Assembly: GCA_001028025.1 (NCBI GenBank)
Contig: LDAQ01000018.1
Span: 1-22,664 of the forward strand
DNA length: 22,664 nt
Source: Faecalicatena fissicatena
GTDB lineage: Bacteria > Bacillota > Clostridia > Lachnospirales > Lachnospiraceae
Direction of reading: 5' to 3'
The position numbers and the translations under genes were made by a program. The notes under the pieces are model-generated. The model searched no databases and was not told the origin of the DNA. It was given only the letters and a program-made list of their open reading frames with translations. Shown here in pieces: positions 7,163-14,179 of the stretch (within the stretch, counting starts at the first letter, position 1; the number at the start of each line of letters is the position of its first letter).

Positions 7163-7322
7163 ATCATTATTTTTCGGAAATCACTCTTTTTATAACGTTT
7201 GCTGCCAGCAGGCCGCTGAAGACAACTTTCCAGCTAATTCTTTTATTTTGCTTCGGAAATGACGGCGAACCAATTTATATAAAAGTTTTACGCATAAAAT
7301 ATAGAAAATATCATAAAATATA

Positions 7323-7351
7323 TTGACAGCTCTCATGGAATATGGTATTTT
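7323..7351 (+). promoter_or_regulatory. promoter of the tRNA unit
   Basis: A perfect TTGACA, a 17-base spacer and TATTTT lie about 30 bases upstream of the first tRNA, in AT-rich DNA typical of strong stable-RNA promoters. Confidence 0.65.
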
Positions 7352-7382
7352 ATAAAAGTTGTTGGGGACAATAACATTCCAT

Positions 7383-7455
7383 GGGGGATTAGCTCAGTTG
7401 GGAGAGCGCCTGCCTTGCAAGCAGGAGGTCACGAGTTCGAATCTCGTATTCTCCA
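7383..7455 (+). tRNA. tRNA-Ala (TGC)
   Basis: A 73-base cloverleaf: 7-bp acceptor stem GGGGGAT with ATTCTCC (including G-U pairs), D-arm GCTCAGTTGGGAGAGC, anticodon stem CCTGC/GCAGG with loop CTTGCAA giving anticodon TGC, T-arm ACGAG-TTCGAAT-CTCGT, and discriminator A. The 3' CCA is not encoded. Confidence 0.97.
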
Positions 7456-7498
7456 CTATCGCTCAGTGCTGAAGCATTGGGAGACAATTAAATAATAA

Positions 7499-7570
7499 TC
7501 CTCGATAGCTCAGTGGTAGAGCATTCGGCTGTTAACCGAAGGGTCGTTGGTTCAAGCCCAACTCGGGGAG
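7499..7570 (+). tRNA. tRNA-Asn (GTT)
   Basis: A 72-base cloverleaf: acceptor stem TCCTCGA with TCGGGGA, D-arm GCTCAGTGGTAGAGC, anticodon stem TTCGG/CCGAA with loop CTGTTAA giving GTT, T-arm GTTGG-TTCAAGC-CCAAC, and discriminator G. No CCA is encoded. It follows tRNA-Ala by 43 bases and is probably cut from the same transcript. Confidence 0.97.
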
Positions 7571-7574
7571 CTTG

Positions 7575-7616
7575 AAAAATCTTGTAAACTTCATGTTTTA
7601 CAGGATTTTTTGTTTT
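7575..7616 (+). terminator. terminator of the tRNA unit
   Basis: AAATCTTGTAAA and TTTACAGGATTT pair over 12 bp with one G-U, followed by TTTGTTTT, directly after tRNA-Asn. Confidence 0.85.
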
Positions 7617-7694
7617 ATAAAACTCAAATATAAATTAATATAGACTACATTTCTGCCGGAACTGTTTTGCCGTGTAGATGACTGACAGCTCCCT

Positions 7695-8399
7695 TCATAT
7701 ATTGGTCGATAACAATCTGCCTGCAGCAAACATTTGAAATACTTCGGTAATAATCTGCTGTCCTTTTGAATTTGGATGCGTCCCATCCTCGCATATGAGA
7801 TCGGAGATCGATCCATGCTCGAGAAATGCAGAGCGGATATCAATCAGCGGTACCTGTTCTCTTGCAGCCAGTTCTTCTACCGTGGCAGAATAGCTGGCCT
7901 GATGGTCCGAGATATGGCTGATTGAGCCGAGCCATTTCATAACATTTTCCTTATTCAGACTCCGGCACCACCAGTTAAAGAAGCGCTGCGGTTCGAGCGG
8001 CGGCAGCGTCGTCAGAATGGGAAGAATCCCTCTTGCTTTTAATGTTTTTATCAAACCGGTATACTCCTCAACGAACTGTTCTAAAGGTGTATTCGGCAAA
8101 AATACTCCTTCCGGGTTCTCCGCTATTTCCGCCCATTTGTAATCACAGTCATTTCCTCCGAAATCCATGACAACAGCGTCACAATCCAGCCCTGTATCCA
8201 GCTTTTTTAAAAGAATGCTGGCGCCTTTCGTGACGGTGCATCCAAAACGGGAGTCATTTTTGATAGACAAGGCATATCTGCGGCTTAACATATCGAAATC
8301 GATGTCATTTATTGTCTGATATTTCTTGCTGACCGGATTTACCTGAATACCTTTCAGGATAGAATCTCCTAGAACTTCTATATTTTTGATATTTTTCAT
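7695..8399 (-). CDS. SGNH/GDSL-family hydrolase
   Basis: The 234-residue protein carries the SGNH blocks: G-D-S-I at 11-14 (nucleophile Ser13), G-G-N-D at 81-84 and D-G-T-H-P-N at 205-210 (catalytic Asp205 and His208). The family removes acyl groups from lipids, sugars or peptidoglycan. No signal peptide is seen, so it should be cytoplasmic. The start at 8399 is chosen over an in-frame ATG 18 bases upstream because the AAGGAAGGT ribosome site lies between the two. It is transcribed alone from a near-perfect promoter (8443-8471) with a palindrome at the transcription start. Confidence 0.88.
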   Translation of the reverse strand: MKNIKNIEVLGDSILKGIQVNPVSKKYQTINDIDFDMLSRRYALSIKNDSRFGCTVTKGASILLKKLDTGLDCDAVVMDFGGNDCDYKWAEIAENPEGVFLPNTPLEQFVEEYTGLIKTLKARGILPILTTLPPLEPQRFFNWWCRSLNKENVMKWLGSISHISDHQASYSATVEELAAREQVPLIDIRSAFLEHGSISDLICEDGTHPNSKGQQIITEVFQMFAAGRLLSTNI

Positions 8400-8425
8400 T
8401 ATATTACCTTCCTTCAATACGCAAC

Positions 8426-8442
8426 GTAGTTTCGATAACTAC
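8426..8442. promoter_or_regulatory. operator-like palindrome at the SGNH hydrolase promoter
   Basis: GTAGTT and AACTAC arms flank a 5-base centre. The site begins at the base next to the -10 hexamer and covers the likely transcription start near 8436, where a bound repressor would block the polymerase. Confidence 0.55.
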
Positions 8443-8471
8443 ATTATAGATTTATAATAACCCCGTGTCAA
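8443..8471 (-). promoter_or_regulatory. consensus sigma-A promoter of the SGNH hydrolase gene
   Basis: On the minus strand this reads TTGACA, exactly 17 bases, TATAAT: all 12 hexamer positions match the vegetative consensus. A promoter this strong in front of a single accessory enzyme suggests control by a repressor. Confidence 0.85.
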
Positions 8472-8696
8472 GGTGCTTTTAATAAAAAGAGCATCCAAAA
8501 ATCCCCGGCTGGTAAATAAGTAAAATTTCGTAAGAAAAAAATCCCCTGTGTCCGTATATCGATTGCCCTGACAGGCAAGGGCCGGGAATTCTCGACGCAA
8601 ACAACTATAGGAACAACATGACCGCACCTGGAACTGTCAATACTGTATTTAATCTCCTTATCTGCAGAACTTTTTTGTTTGCGTTTAACCGCGCTG

Positions 8697-8705
8697 TGAT
8701 ATACT
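8697..8705 (+). promoter_or_regulatory. extended -10 promoter of the 128-residue gene
   Basis: TGATATACT has the TGn extension plus a 5-of-6 -10 hexamer, 52 bases before the ATG at 8757. No good -35 is present, as is common for extended -10 promoters. Confidence 0.45.
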
Positions 8706-8756
8706 GAGAATATAACCAGCAGTTTTTAATTTCCTGACAGACAAGGAGGGAATATT

Positions 8757-9143
8757 ATGAGCAGTGCAGCAGAACAGTTAACAGTATTAAGGGAAATACT
8801 AACAGAAGATTTTGAAGTGAAAGATGCCGGCAGACGGGGCGGAGGCAATACTGCATTATTTGAGGTAACATTTATTGAAGGGGTATCTATACCAAAGGAT
8901 CTTACAGTTATAATCAATTTTGATGATGGTAAAAAGCTGATCTGGTCAGACCCCAAATCCCCCTCATATACATCCGAACGTATTGACACACGTTTTAAAG
9001 GGAATCTCAATGTATTTGTGATGAGGGGTAAGAAGGTACTCCGGCAAATACATAAAACATTCAATCAGGACACATTTGCAAAGAAGGCCAATACATACAG
9101 CCTTCGCAGAATACTGGAAACAGTGAGAAAAGACGGCCTGTAA
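8757..9143 (+). CDS. hypothetical protein, 128 residues
   Basis: I do not recognise this protein. It is soluble, with no signal peptide or membrane segment. A basic glycine-rich turn (R-R-G-G-G-N) lies at 26-31; the middle alternates hydrophobic residues in a way that suggests beta strands, and the C-terminal third is basic and helical. The gene has an excellent AAGGAGGG ribosome site and normal codon use, so it is likely real. The GNAT gene follows 42 bases later, probably in the same transcript. Confidence 0.75.
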   Translation: MSSAAEQLTVLREILTEDFEVKDAGRRGGGNTALFEVTFIEGVSIPKDLTVIINFDDGKKLIWSDPKSPSYTSERIDTRFKGNLNVFVMRGKKVLRQIHKTFNQDTFAKKANTYSLRRILETVRKDGL

Positions 9144-9185
9144 GATAAATACATACTTCAGGCCATGTATTACAGGAGGCTGTAC

Positions 9186-9659
9186 ATGAATTATACAATA
9201 CGTGAAATAGAAGAATCCGAGTACCCTTTATTAGATGTTTTTTTATATGAAGCAATATTTATTCCCGATGGCACAGAAGCTCCTCCTAAATCCGTCATTG
9301 CTTCCCCTGACCTTCAGGTTTACGTCTCCGGTTTCGGCGAAGAGAAAGAGGACAGATGCCTGGTGGCAGACGCCTGTGGAAAAGTAGCAGGGGCCGTTTG
9401 GACGCGTGTTATGAATGATTATGGGCATATCGATGACGATACACCGTCATTAGCGATCTCGGTTTATAAAGAGTATCGGGGGATGGGCATCGGAACCGCT
9501 CTGATGAAAAGTATGTGTTCCCTTCTGCAGAATAATGGCATAGGGCAGGTCTCCCTGTCTGTTCAGAAGGCGAATTATGCTGCTAAAATGTATCAGGATC
9601 TGGGTTTTCAGGTAGTAAAGGAAAACGGGGAAGAATATATCATGGTAAAATATTTATAG
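9186..9659 (+). CDS. GNAT-family N-acetyltransferase
   Basis: The 157-residue protein has the GNAT fold. The acetyl-CoA binding motif A is clear: I-S-V-Y-K-E-Y-R-G-M-G-I-G-T-A-L-M at 91-107 with the R-G-M-G-I-G pyrophosphate loop at 98-103, followed by motif B N-Y-A-A-K-M-Y-Q-D-L-G-F at 130-141. The acceptor (small amine or protein) is unknown. The start at 9186 is preferred over an in-frame ATG at 9165 because AGGAGG lies 6 bases upstream of 9186, between the two. Confidence 0.88.
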   Translation: MNYTIREIEESEYPLLDVFLYEAIFIPDGTEAPPKSVIASPDLQVYVSGFGEEKEDRCLVADACGKVAGAVWTRVMNDYGHIDDDTPSLAISVYKEYRGMGIGTALMKSMCSLLQNNGIGQVSLSVQKANYAAKMYQDLGFQVVKENGEEYIMVKYL

Positions 9660-9668
9660 CAAAATTTC

Positions 9669-9708
9669 TGTGCGGCAGAAGTCCCCTTAAACAGACTTCT
9701 GCCGCACA
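9669..9708. terminator. 15-bp perfect hairpin after the GNAT gene
   Basis: TGTGCGGCAGAAGTC and its exact complement enclose a 10-base loop, starting 10 bases after the GNAT stop. The plus strand lacks a T-tract after the stem, while the minus strand has AATTTT, so it may serve transcripts from both sides. Confidence 0.6.
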
Positions 9709-9713
9709 TGATA

Positions 9714-9762
9714 AAAGGGTGGCATAAAACAACTGTCTCTCAGTTAATTTATGCCGCCCTTT
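9714..9762 (-). terminator. terminator of the LysM-DUF5711-CvpA unit
   Basis: AAAGGGTGGCATAAA pairs with TTTATGCCGCCCTTT over 15 bp (one G-U), with an inner AACTG/CAGTT stem. On the minus strand it is followed by TTTTATC. It lies about 40 bases past the CvpA stop and next to the hairpin of the convergent GNAT gene. Confidence 0.7.
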
Positions 9763-9800
9763 ATTATATTAATTTACCAAAAAATTGCGTTGCATCTATG

Positions 9801-10619
9801 TTAAAACTTCAGAAGCTTCTGAAGCAGAATATTTTTATCATACAAGAACGACAGTATTGCACTGTCCTCAATCAAGTCAAAACACATTCTGCCGACTGGC
9901 GTAGAATATACCAGCGTCAGAATAAGGAACGCAAACCATACAATCAGGAGCGCTACAAAAACACCCGCCAGTGCGCCCGCAAAACGGTTGATCAGGCCCA
10001 GGACAGGAAGTTCCCCGATGATATCCACAGCGGCCATCAGTGCCCTTACAATAATGATAGCAAGCAGGAATGTCACCAGGAATGATATGATTTTTATTAC
10101 CATTCTGGATATATAGGTAGCCACGTACTCCGGAAAGCTGAGTACGTTCAGCTCGCTGTATATCTCTGAGTTATTATTTTCAAGAATAATATTTTTCATA
10201 AATGATGGCAGCGTCGAGTTCTCGATCTGCTTTATCTGCGCATCTTTTGGGATCTCTCCGATCACATCAAGAACATCCTGCGCCGTAATTCCCAGACGCT
10301 CCCAGTCCAGCTCTTTCAGATTCGCCAGATCGTCCTGACTCAGCCCGGAAAGGGGCGTGCCGCTCAGATCAACTTTTGACAGCTCTTCTGCAGAAATCTC
10401 CGGCATGAATGCCTCTGTACATTTTGTCTCTATCATTTCTGAAATTGGCGTATACTTGGTCAGTGCCTGTGCCACGTAAGGATTCAGCACGATCATCAGC
10501 ACGATTGTCAGCACCGCAGAGAGGAGCGAGAGCCCTATCCGGAAAAAGCCTCTTAAATATCCCACTGCCATGCATATTAAAAATACAACGCCAACCATTA
10601 TTAATAACCAGTTATCCAT
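9801..10619 (-). CDS. CvpA-family membrane protein
   Basis: The 272-residue protein has the CvpA plan with an inserted soluble part: two N-terminal membrane helices (about 3-20 and 24-46), a large loop of about 120 residues (50-170), and two more helices (about 172-196 and 213-238). The family's G-L-I-N-R-F-A-G-A-L-A-G is at 208-219. CvpA proteins are poorly understood envelope proteins, needed for colicin V export and stress resistance in Enterobacteria. The ribosome site AGGAG overlaps the end of the upstream DUF5711-like gene, 8 bases away, so the two are co-translated. The long central loop is more than typical short CvpA proteins carry. Confidence 0.82.
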   Translation of the reverse strand: MDNWLLIMVGVVFLICMAVGYLRGFFRIGLSLLSAVLTIVLMIVLNPYVAQALTKYTPISEMIETKCTEAFMPEISAEELSKVDLSGTPLSGLSQDDLANLKELDWERLGITAQDVLDVIGEIPKDAQIKQIENSTLPSFMKNIILENNNSEIYSELNVLSFPEYVATYISRMVIKIISFLVTFLLAIIIVRALMAAVDIIGELPVLGLINRFAGALAGVFVALLIVWFAFLILTLVYSTPVGRMCFDLIEDSAILSFLYDKNILLQKLLKF

Positions 10620-10627
10620 ATCTTCTC

Positions 10628-11821
10628 CTATTTCACCAGATAAACCACTCTCAGCTCATCGGCGCTCATCACCAGGTATCTGTTTATCCCCCGTGCAGGG
10701 ATGACTTCCAATGCATTCGTCTGCAGGTCCCCTTTGAACCGCATGATCCCGTTATTTGTAATAATACAGCACTTGGTACCATCATACATGATGATCTCGT
10801 CCTTGTGCATCTTGACATTGCTGTATTCTCCGGTAAATGCCTTATTCATGACCTGTTTGCCTGACTTGTTATACAGGCGGGCTTCGTACCCTGATTTGTT
10901 TTTGTTTAAAAGTACAAAGCCGATATATTTGTCTGTATGAAATACACTTTTGATTTCCTGATTGATTTCCACTTCTTTTTTCTTCTGAGGCGTGTCCTTT
11001 CCTTCATATATGATAAAGGAACTGTCACTGACCGCAACCGATGTTGTGTCATCCATAAAGTATACTTCCGGGACAATACTCCCGCCGTACTCCTCCATGC
11101 TTACCTCATGATCCGTTTTGTCTTTGCCCGCCTCACCAAAATTATAATAGGCAACCCGGGACTTCATGGCTCCGTCTTTGGTGGACAGATAGGAAACTGC
11201 AAGTGTCATACCGTCCCTCGATATGTCAAGAGCCAGCGGATACCCCGTACTGTTCATGGTGGCCTGATGTTCTACGAGAATATTTCCTGTCGCATCGTAT
11301 GTTACGATCATCGGGGAGCCTTCATTTTTCAGGATTGTACTTACAATTCCCTGGCTGGAAACCGACATTTTTTCGATTGGGAGCGTCGTTTCCATCTCGC
11401 CCTTCAGGCCCTCCTCCGTAAATACCAATATGGAGTTGCCTCCGCTGTCTGCTACGGCAAATGTTTCTTCGTTCACATCGATCACCGGATTCTTCATCTG
11501 GCATGGCTGAATCCACTGCTCTTCATTTTTTCTGTTCAAATATACGATGCCATCCCGGCTGTAGCGCACGATCCCATCGGCAAACTGAGCATACCGGTTG
11601 GTATCCGAAGTTTCATCTTCGTAGGATGCTGCTTTATGTACGCTTGTGTAGGACTGATTCTTTACAAGCAGGTATGACCCGCTTACAATCATGATGATCA
11701 GCAGCGCAGCCATACTCCATCGTTTTACCGCATCTTTCCTGTGCCGCTTTGCTGACTGTTTTATCTTCTCCAAATCGACTGGGCCGGCCAGTTTCAAATG
11801 TGGATTTTTCTTTTGCGTCAT
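10628..11821 (-). CDS. DUF5711-like single-pass membrane protein
   Basis: The 397-residue protein has a short basic cytoplasmic N-terminus, one membrane helix (about 36-53) and a 340-residue outer domain. That domain is a run of beta-strand-rich repeats with turns such as V-D-V-N-E-E-T-F-A-V-A-D and L-D-I-S-R-D-G-M-T-L-A-V, typical of a WD40/beta-propeller fold. It resembles the clostridial DUF5711 family, whose function is unknown. It starts after AAGGGG. It lies between a LysM protein and a CvpA protein and so probably works at the cell envelope. It has its own promoter at 11860-11888. Confidence 0.72.
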   Translation of the reverse strand: MTQKKNPHLKLAGPVDLEKIKQSAKRHRKDAVKRWSMAALLIIMIVSGSYLLVKNQSYTSVHKAASYEDETSDTNRYAQFADGIVRYSRDGIVYLNRKNEEQWIQPCQMKNPVIDVNEETFAVADSGGNSILVFTEEGLKGEMETTLPIEKMSVSSQGIVSTILKNEGSPMIVTYDATGNILVEHQATMNSTGYPLALDISRDGMTLAVSYLSTKDGAMKSRVAYYNFGEAGKDKTDHEVSMEEYGGSIVPEVYFMDDTTSVAVSDSSFIIYEGKDTPQKKKEVEINQEIKSVFHTDKYIGFVLLNKNKSGYEARLYNKSGKQVMNKAFTGEYSNVKMHKDEIIMYDGTKCCIITNNGIMRFKGDLQTNALEVIPARGINRYLVMSADELRVVYLVK

Positions 11822-11859
11822 TTCTATCCCCTTATTGCGTTCTTTAGTCTTACCAAAAG

Positions 11860-11888
11860 ATTATAACATCATTTTATGGTAATAGCAA
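11860..11888 (-). promoter_or_regulatory. promoter of the DUF5711-CvpA pair
   Basis: TTGCTA, a 17-base spacer and a perfect TATAAT on the minus strand. The -35 lies inside the last codons of the LysM gene, so the two downstream genes can be made apart from it. Confidence 0.6.
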
Positions 11889-13031
11889 TTTCTGACCTAC
11901 GTAAATCAGGTTCCCATCCGTGAGGCCATTCATTTTGCAGATCGCATCCACATGGGATACATCGCCATATGTTTTCCGGCTTATAATCGCCAGCGTATCA
12001 CCCTGTTCCACGATATATACACCGTCGCTTCCGTTGGCACCCGAGTCTGTTTTTGCCGCATCGGCATCCTGACCGCCACCGTCAGTATCCTGCGGCTGAT
12101 CCGAATCGGCGGGAGCCTGTCCTTCCTCTTCTTTCTGCCCGGTATCCCCCTGGGCATCCTTTTGGCTGCCCTCCTGCTGTAACTGTTCTCCCGATGGTTC
12201 ATTGGTAACGGCAGTTACATTCCCGCTGGTCTCCTTCGCCTCCACCGACTGCTTGTCCGTAGATGCGGAACTCGAGAGATTGTTCAGAGTGGTCTGCACC
12301 GATTTCATCTTATCGAAGTTGTTGAGCGTGGTAACGCCCATGATGATGACAATAAGCACCAGACACGCGCTGACCGCATACATCACGTGGTTGCTTCTTT
12401 TCTGGTGTTGTTGCTCCTCGCGGGTTCTAACAAGACTACGAAAGTCCTTTGCAGCTCTATCCTCAACAGTTTCCGAGGGACTCACCCCATTCTTCTTTCT
12501 AGTCGAGATCATATAGTTCTGCATACACGGGTTTTTCTCATAATATGTATAGTGCCCGCCTATTTCCATCAGATCATTGTACTTCAGTGCAAAGAACACC
12601 TCGTCCTTTTCCACAGGATCTTTCATAATAAACACTGTATTCTTCTTGGGGAACGACTTTTTGTGAAGCTTCACCGTACTGTGTTCCGGTGTCAGCGGCA
12701 CGCCCTGGTGCGCAACAAACCAGCCCAGCATCTCCCCATCTTCAAAATATTGTTTACAGTCTTCGTATGCTTTCTTCCATGTATCATCCTCTATTACATA
12801 GTCGCTGCCCGATAATTTTAAATCGTGCATCTGGATCGCTCCATATATGTATACATACTCCTCATCTTCTGTTTTCTGTATATCTCCTACAAGGAATGCA
12901 CCGACCGGTCCTTCCCCCCCTTTTTCGCATAACTGGGCGAAAAATGTATCTACATAATCTTCTACATAAATCTTCGGGCTGTCACTGACATTCCCGATTT
13001 GACGCACGTTTTTAGGAATTTGTCTCTCCAT
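11874..13031 (-). CDS. degenerate MPN-like domain, membrane helix and LysM protein
   Basis: The 385-residue protein has three parts: an N-terminal globular domain (about 18-175), one membrane helix (about 215-237), an acidic, Q/G/D/E-rich linker (about 255-335) and a C-terminal LysM domain (338-384: Y-I-V-E-Q-G-D-T-L ... Y-V-G-Q-K-L-L-L-P) that would bind peptidoglycan. The N-terminal domain recalls the MPN/JAB fold: D-G-E-M-L-G-W-F-V-A-H-Q-G matches the place of the JAMM motif, but the first metal His is Val and the H-x-H and S-x-x-D parts are missing, so it should not be an active isopeptidase. With an N-terminal-in topology the MPN part is cytoplasmic. The start at 13031 has AGAGG 8 bases upstream; the in-frame GTG at 13040 overlaps that site. 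Confidence 0.75.
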   Translation of the reverse strand: MERQIPKNVRQIGNVSDSPKIYVEDYVDTFFAQLCEKGGEGPVGAFLVGDIQKTEDEEYVYIYGAIQMHDLKLSGSDYVIEDDTWKKAYEDCKQYFEDGEMLGWFVAHQGVPLTPEHSTVKLHKKSFPKKNTVFIMKDPVEKDEVFFALKYNDLMEIGGHYTYYEKNPCMQNYMISTRKKNGVSPSETVEDRAAKDFRSLVRTREEQQHQKRSNHVMYAVSACLVLIVIIMGVTTLNNFDKMKSVQTTLNNLSSSASTDKQSVEAKETSGNVTAVTNEPSGEQLQQEGSQKDAQGDTGQKEEEGQAPADSDQPQDTDGGGQDADAAKTDSGANGSDGVYIVEQGDTLAIISRKTYGDVSHVDAICKMNGLTDGNLIYVGQKLLLP

Positions 13032-13128
13032 TACACTCACCTCTGAATAAAATTTTTCATAAGCATAGCATAACGAAAAGGCTGAATTTATCGGTTGGTG
13101 TCAGGTGCGTTCGACAAAAATACTGTGG

Positions 13129-13143
13129 AGGGGTCAGACCCCT
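13129..13143. repeat. REP-like palindrome, half copy at the RAYT stop codon
   Basis: AGGGGTCAGACCCCT is a 15-bp palindrome with one central mismatch. The complement of its TCA is the stop codon of the RAYT gene. On the plus strand it continues TTTGCA, as the loop of the full copies does (TTTTGCA at 16572), and then runs into RAYT coding sequence where the second arm should be. It is preceded by GGAG, the tetranucleotide type known from RAYT recognition of REP hairpins. Confidence 0.75.
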
Positions 13144-13892
13144 TTGCACTCCGTTTTCAGAATATTCTCAATTTTTCGCTCCGAAAGTCCTGTTGCATCC
13201 TTACATTCCATTAAAAAACTCTCTTTTATTTTCCCAATTGTTAATACTGTTTGAACATCTTCAATTTGATTTTCGAACATGTATTTCTCAACTAATATTC
13301 TAACCCGTTCAGAGTTGTGAATCCTCTCATCTTCAACGGTATCGAGAAATGATTTCTGTTCGAACTGACGATGAAATCCCCAGAAGTCTTCTATATTATG
13401 AAAACGGGTTTTCAGCATGTGATATGAGGCTTCGTCTATCAACTCCCGAGTTTCTGAGTAATATTCTGACGCACTGCTGAATCCATAGTCAAAAGGCCGT
13501 GTGACAAGGTTGATTTTGACCGGATTATTGTGGATATAACGCAGACAGCACCAGTAATATTCTTCTGTCTCTACGCAGTCACTGTAGTAACGACCCTGGA
13601 ATACGTGGCCGGTTCTGTCGTATCTGGCATTATAATACTCAGCATATGTCGAATTGATGCGCTGCATGAACCTGGGCAGGACGTCATACCCGGCTTTTAA
13701 CATGATGTGTACATGATTAATCATTATACAGTAGGCATACATTTCAGTCGGATAGTATATTTGCCCCTTTTTCAAAATATTCATAAAGGTTATTTTGTCG
13801 CTGTTCTTTTCAAATATCTTCTCTTTGTTATTGCCGCGGACTATAATGTGGTAAACTTCGGTCCCGCTCTCTCTTCTGTTTTTTCTTGGCAT
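13134..13892 (-). CDS. REP-associated tyrosine transposase (RAYT, Y1/HUH family)
   Basis: The 252-residue protein belongs to the IS200-like Y1 transposases of the RAYT type. Metal-binding H-V-H is at 60-62 inside M-I-N-H-V-H-I-M, followed by the family patterns R-T-G-H-V-F-Q-G-R-Y at 93-102 and L-R-Y-I-H-N-N-P-V at 117-125, with Tyr119 the likely catalytic Tyr by position. Such enzymes cut and join single-stranded DNA at hairpins and are thought to spread REP sequences. Residues after about 165 are an extra C-terminal part, basic at the end, possibly for DNA binding. A strong AAGGAGGAG lies before the ATG. The gene has no flanking inverted repeats and no second IS gene. Palindromes with the core of its own 3' end are found at 14705, 16556 and 19306. 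Confidence 0.93.
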   Translation of the reverse strand: MPRKNRRESGTEVYHIIVRGNNKEKIFEKNSDKITFMNILKKGQIYYPTEMYAYCIMINHVHIMLKAGYDVLPRFMQRINSTYAEYYNARYDRTGHVFQGRYYSDCVETEEYYWCCLRYIHNNPVKINLVTRPFDYGFSSASEYYSETRELIDEASYHMLKTRFHNIEDFWGFHRQFEQKSFLDTVEDERIHNSERVRILVEKYMFENQIEDVQTVLTIGKIKESFLMECKDATGLSERKIENILKTECKGV

Positions 13893-13950
13893 ATAACTCC
13901 TCCTTAGTTGTTGCCTGAAATGATTTTTAGTATGCTCACTGTGAAATGTT

Positions 13951-13965
13951 GTTCCGAACCGGAAC
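13951..13965. repeat. small palindrome upstream of the RAYT gene
   Basis: GTTCCG and CGGAAC flank a 3-base centre, 59 bases before the RAYT start. It is a possible operator or the left-end hairpin of the RAYT element; its sequence is unrelated to the REP core. Confidence 0.35.
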
Positions 13966-14096
13966 TGAAATATATAGGAATGGCTTATCGCCGCTGGTGA
14001 TGAAATATTCTCCCGGCGACTTCATACGCCGTCCGCACAGAATATAATCAGATTAGAAATAGAATATCATATTTTTCTTAATTTTTCTACGATAAA

Positions 14097-14125
14097 TTGA
14101 ATCTACATATTTGTAGTGTTATTAT
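14097..14125 (+). promoter_or_regulatory. promoter of the HD-domain gene
   Basis: TTGAAT, a 17-base spacer and TATTAT. The spacer contains CTACA-TATT-TGTAG, an inverted repeat between the hexamers that could be an operator. Confidence 0.5.
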
Positions 14126-14179
14126 GGATATAAATATTTGATATAAGTATTGATATAAATATAAACAGAGGTGTCTATC

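Larger units (their letters stand above)
7078..7382. other. intergenic region between modC and the tRNA genes
   Basis: The gap holds the modC terminator (7114-7162) and the tRNA promoter (7323-7351). The middle, about 7163-7320, shows nothing recognisable. Confidence 0.6.
8400..8756. other. divergent intergenic region
   Basis: This gap carries the SGNH hydrolase promoter and palindrome (8426-8471) on the left and an extended -10 promoter for the 128-residue gene on the right (8697-8705). Between them, 8475-8690, I see no gene or clear repeat. Confidence 0.5.

Noticed and set aside
7383..7570. tRNA genes as an integration site for a mobile element
   Set aside because: No integrase gene or repeat of a tRNA 3' end was found in the window.
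9669..9762. two adjacent hairpins considered as another REP-type repeat
   Set aside because: The two stems are unrelated to each other and to the GGGTCAGACCC family, and they sit where convergent terminators are expected.
10937..11677. 246-codon plus-strand ORF
   Set aside because: It is the antisense frame of the DUF5711-like gene, lacks a ribosome site and resembles no protein.
13097..13108. GGTGTCAGGTGC beside the RAYT 3' end, considered as a second REP type
   Set aside because: It is not self-complementary and has no other copy in the window; at most a degenerate relative.
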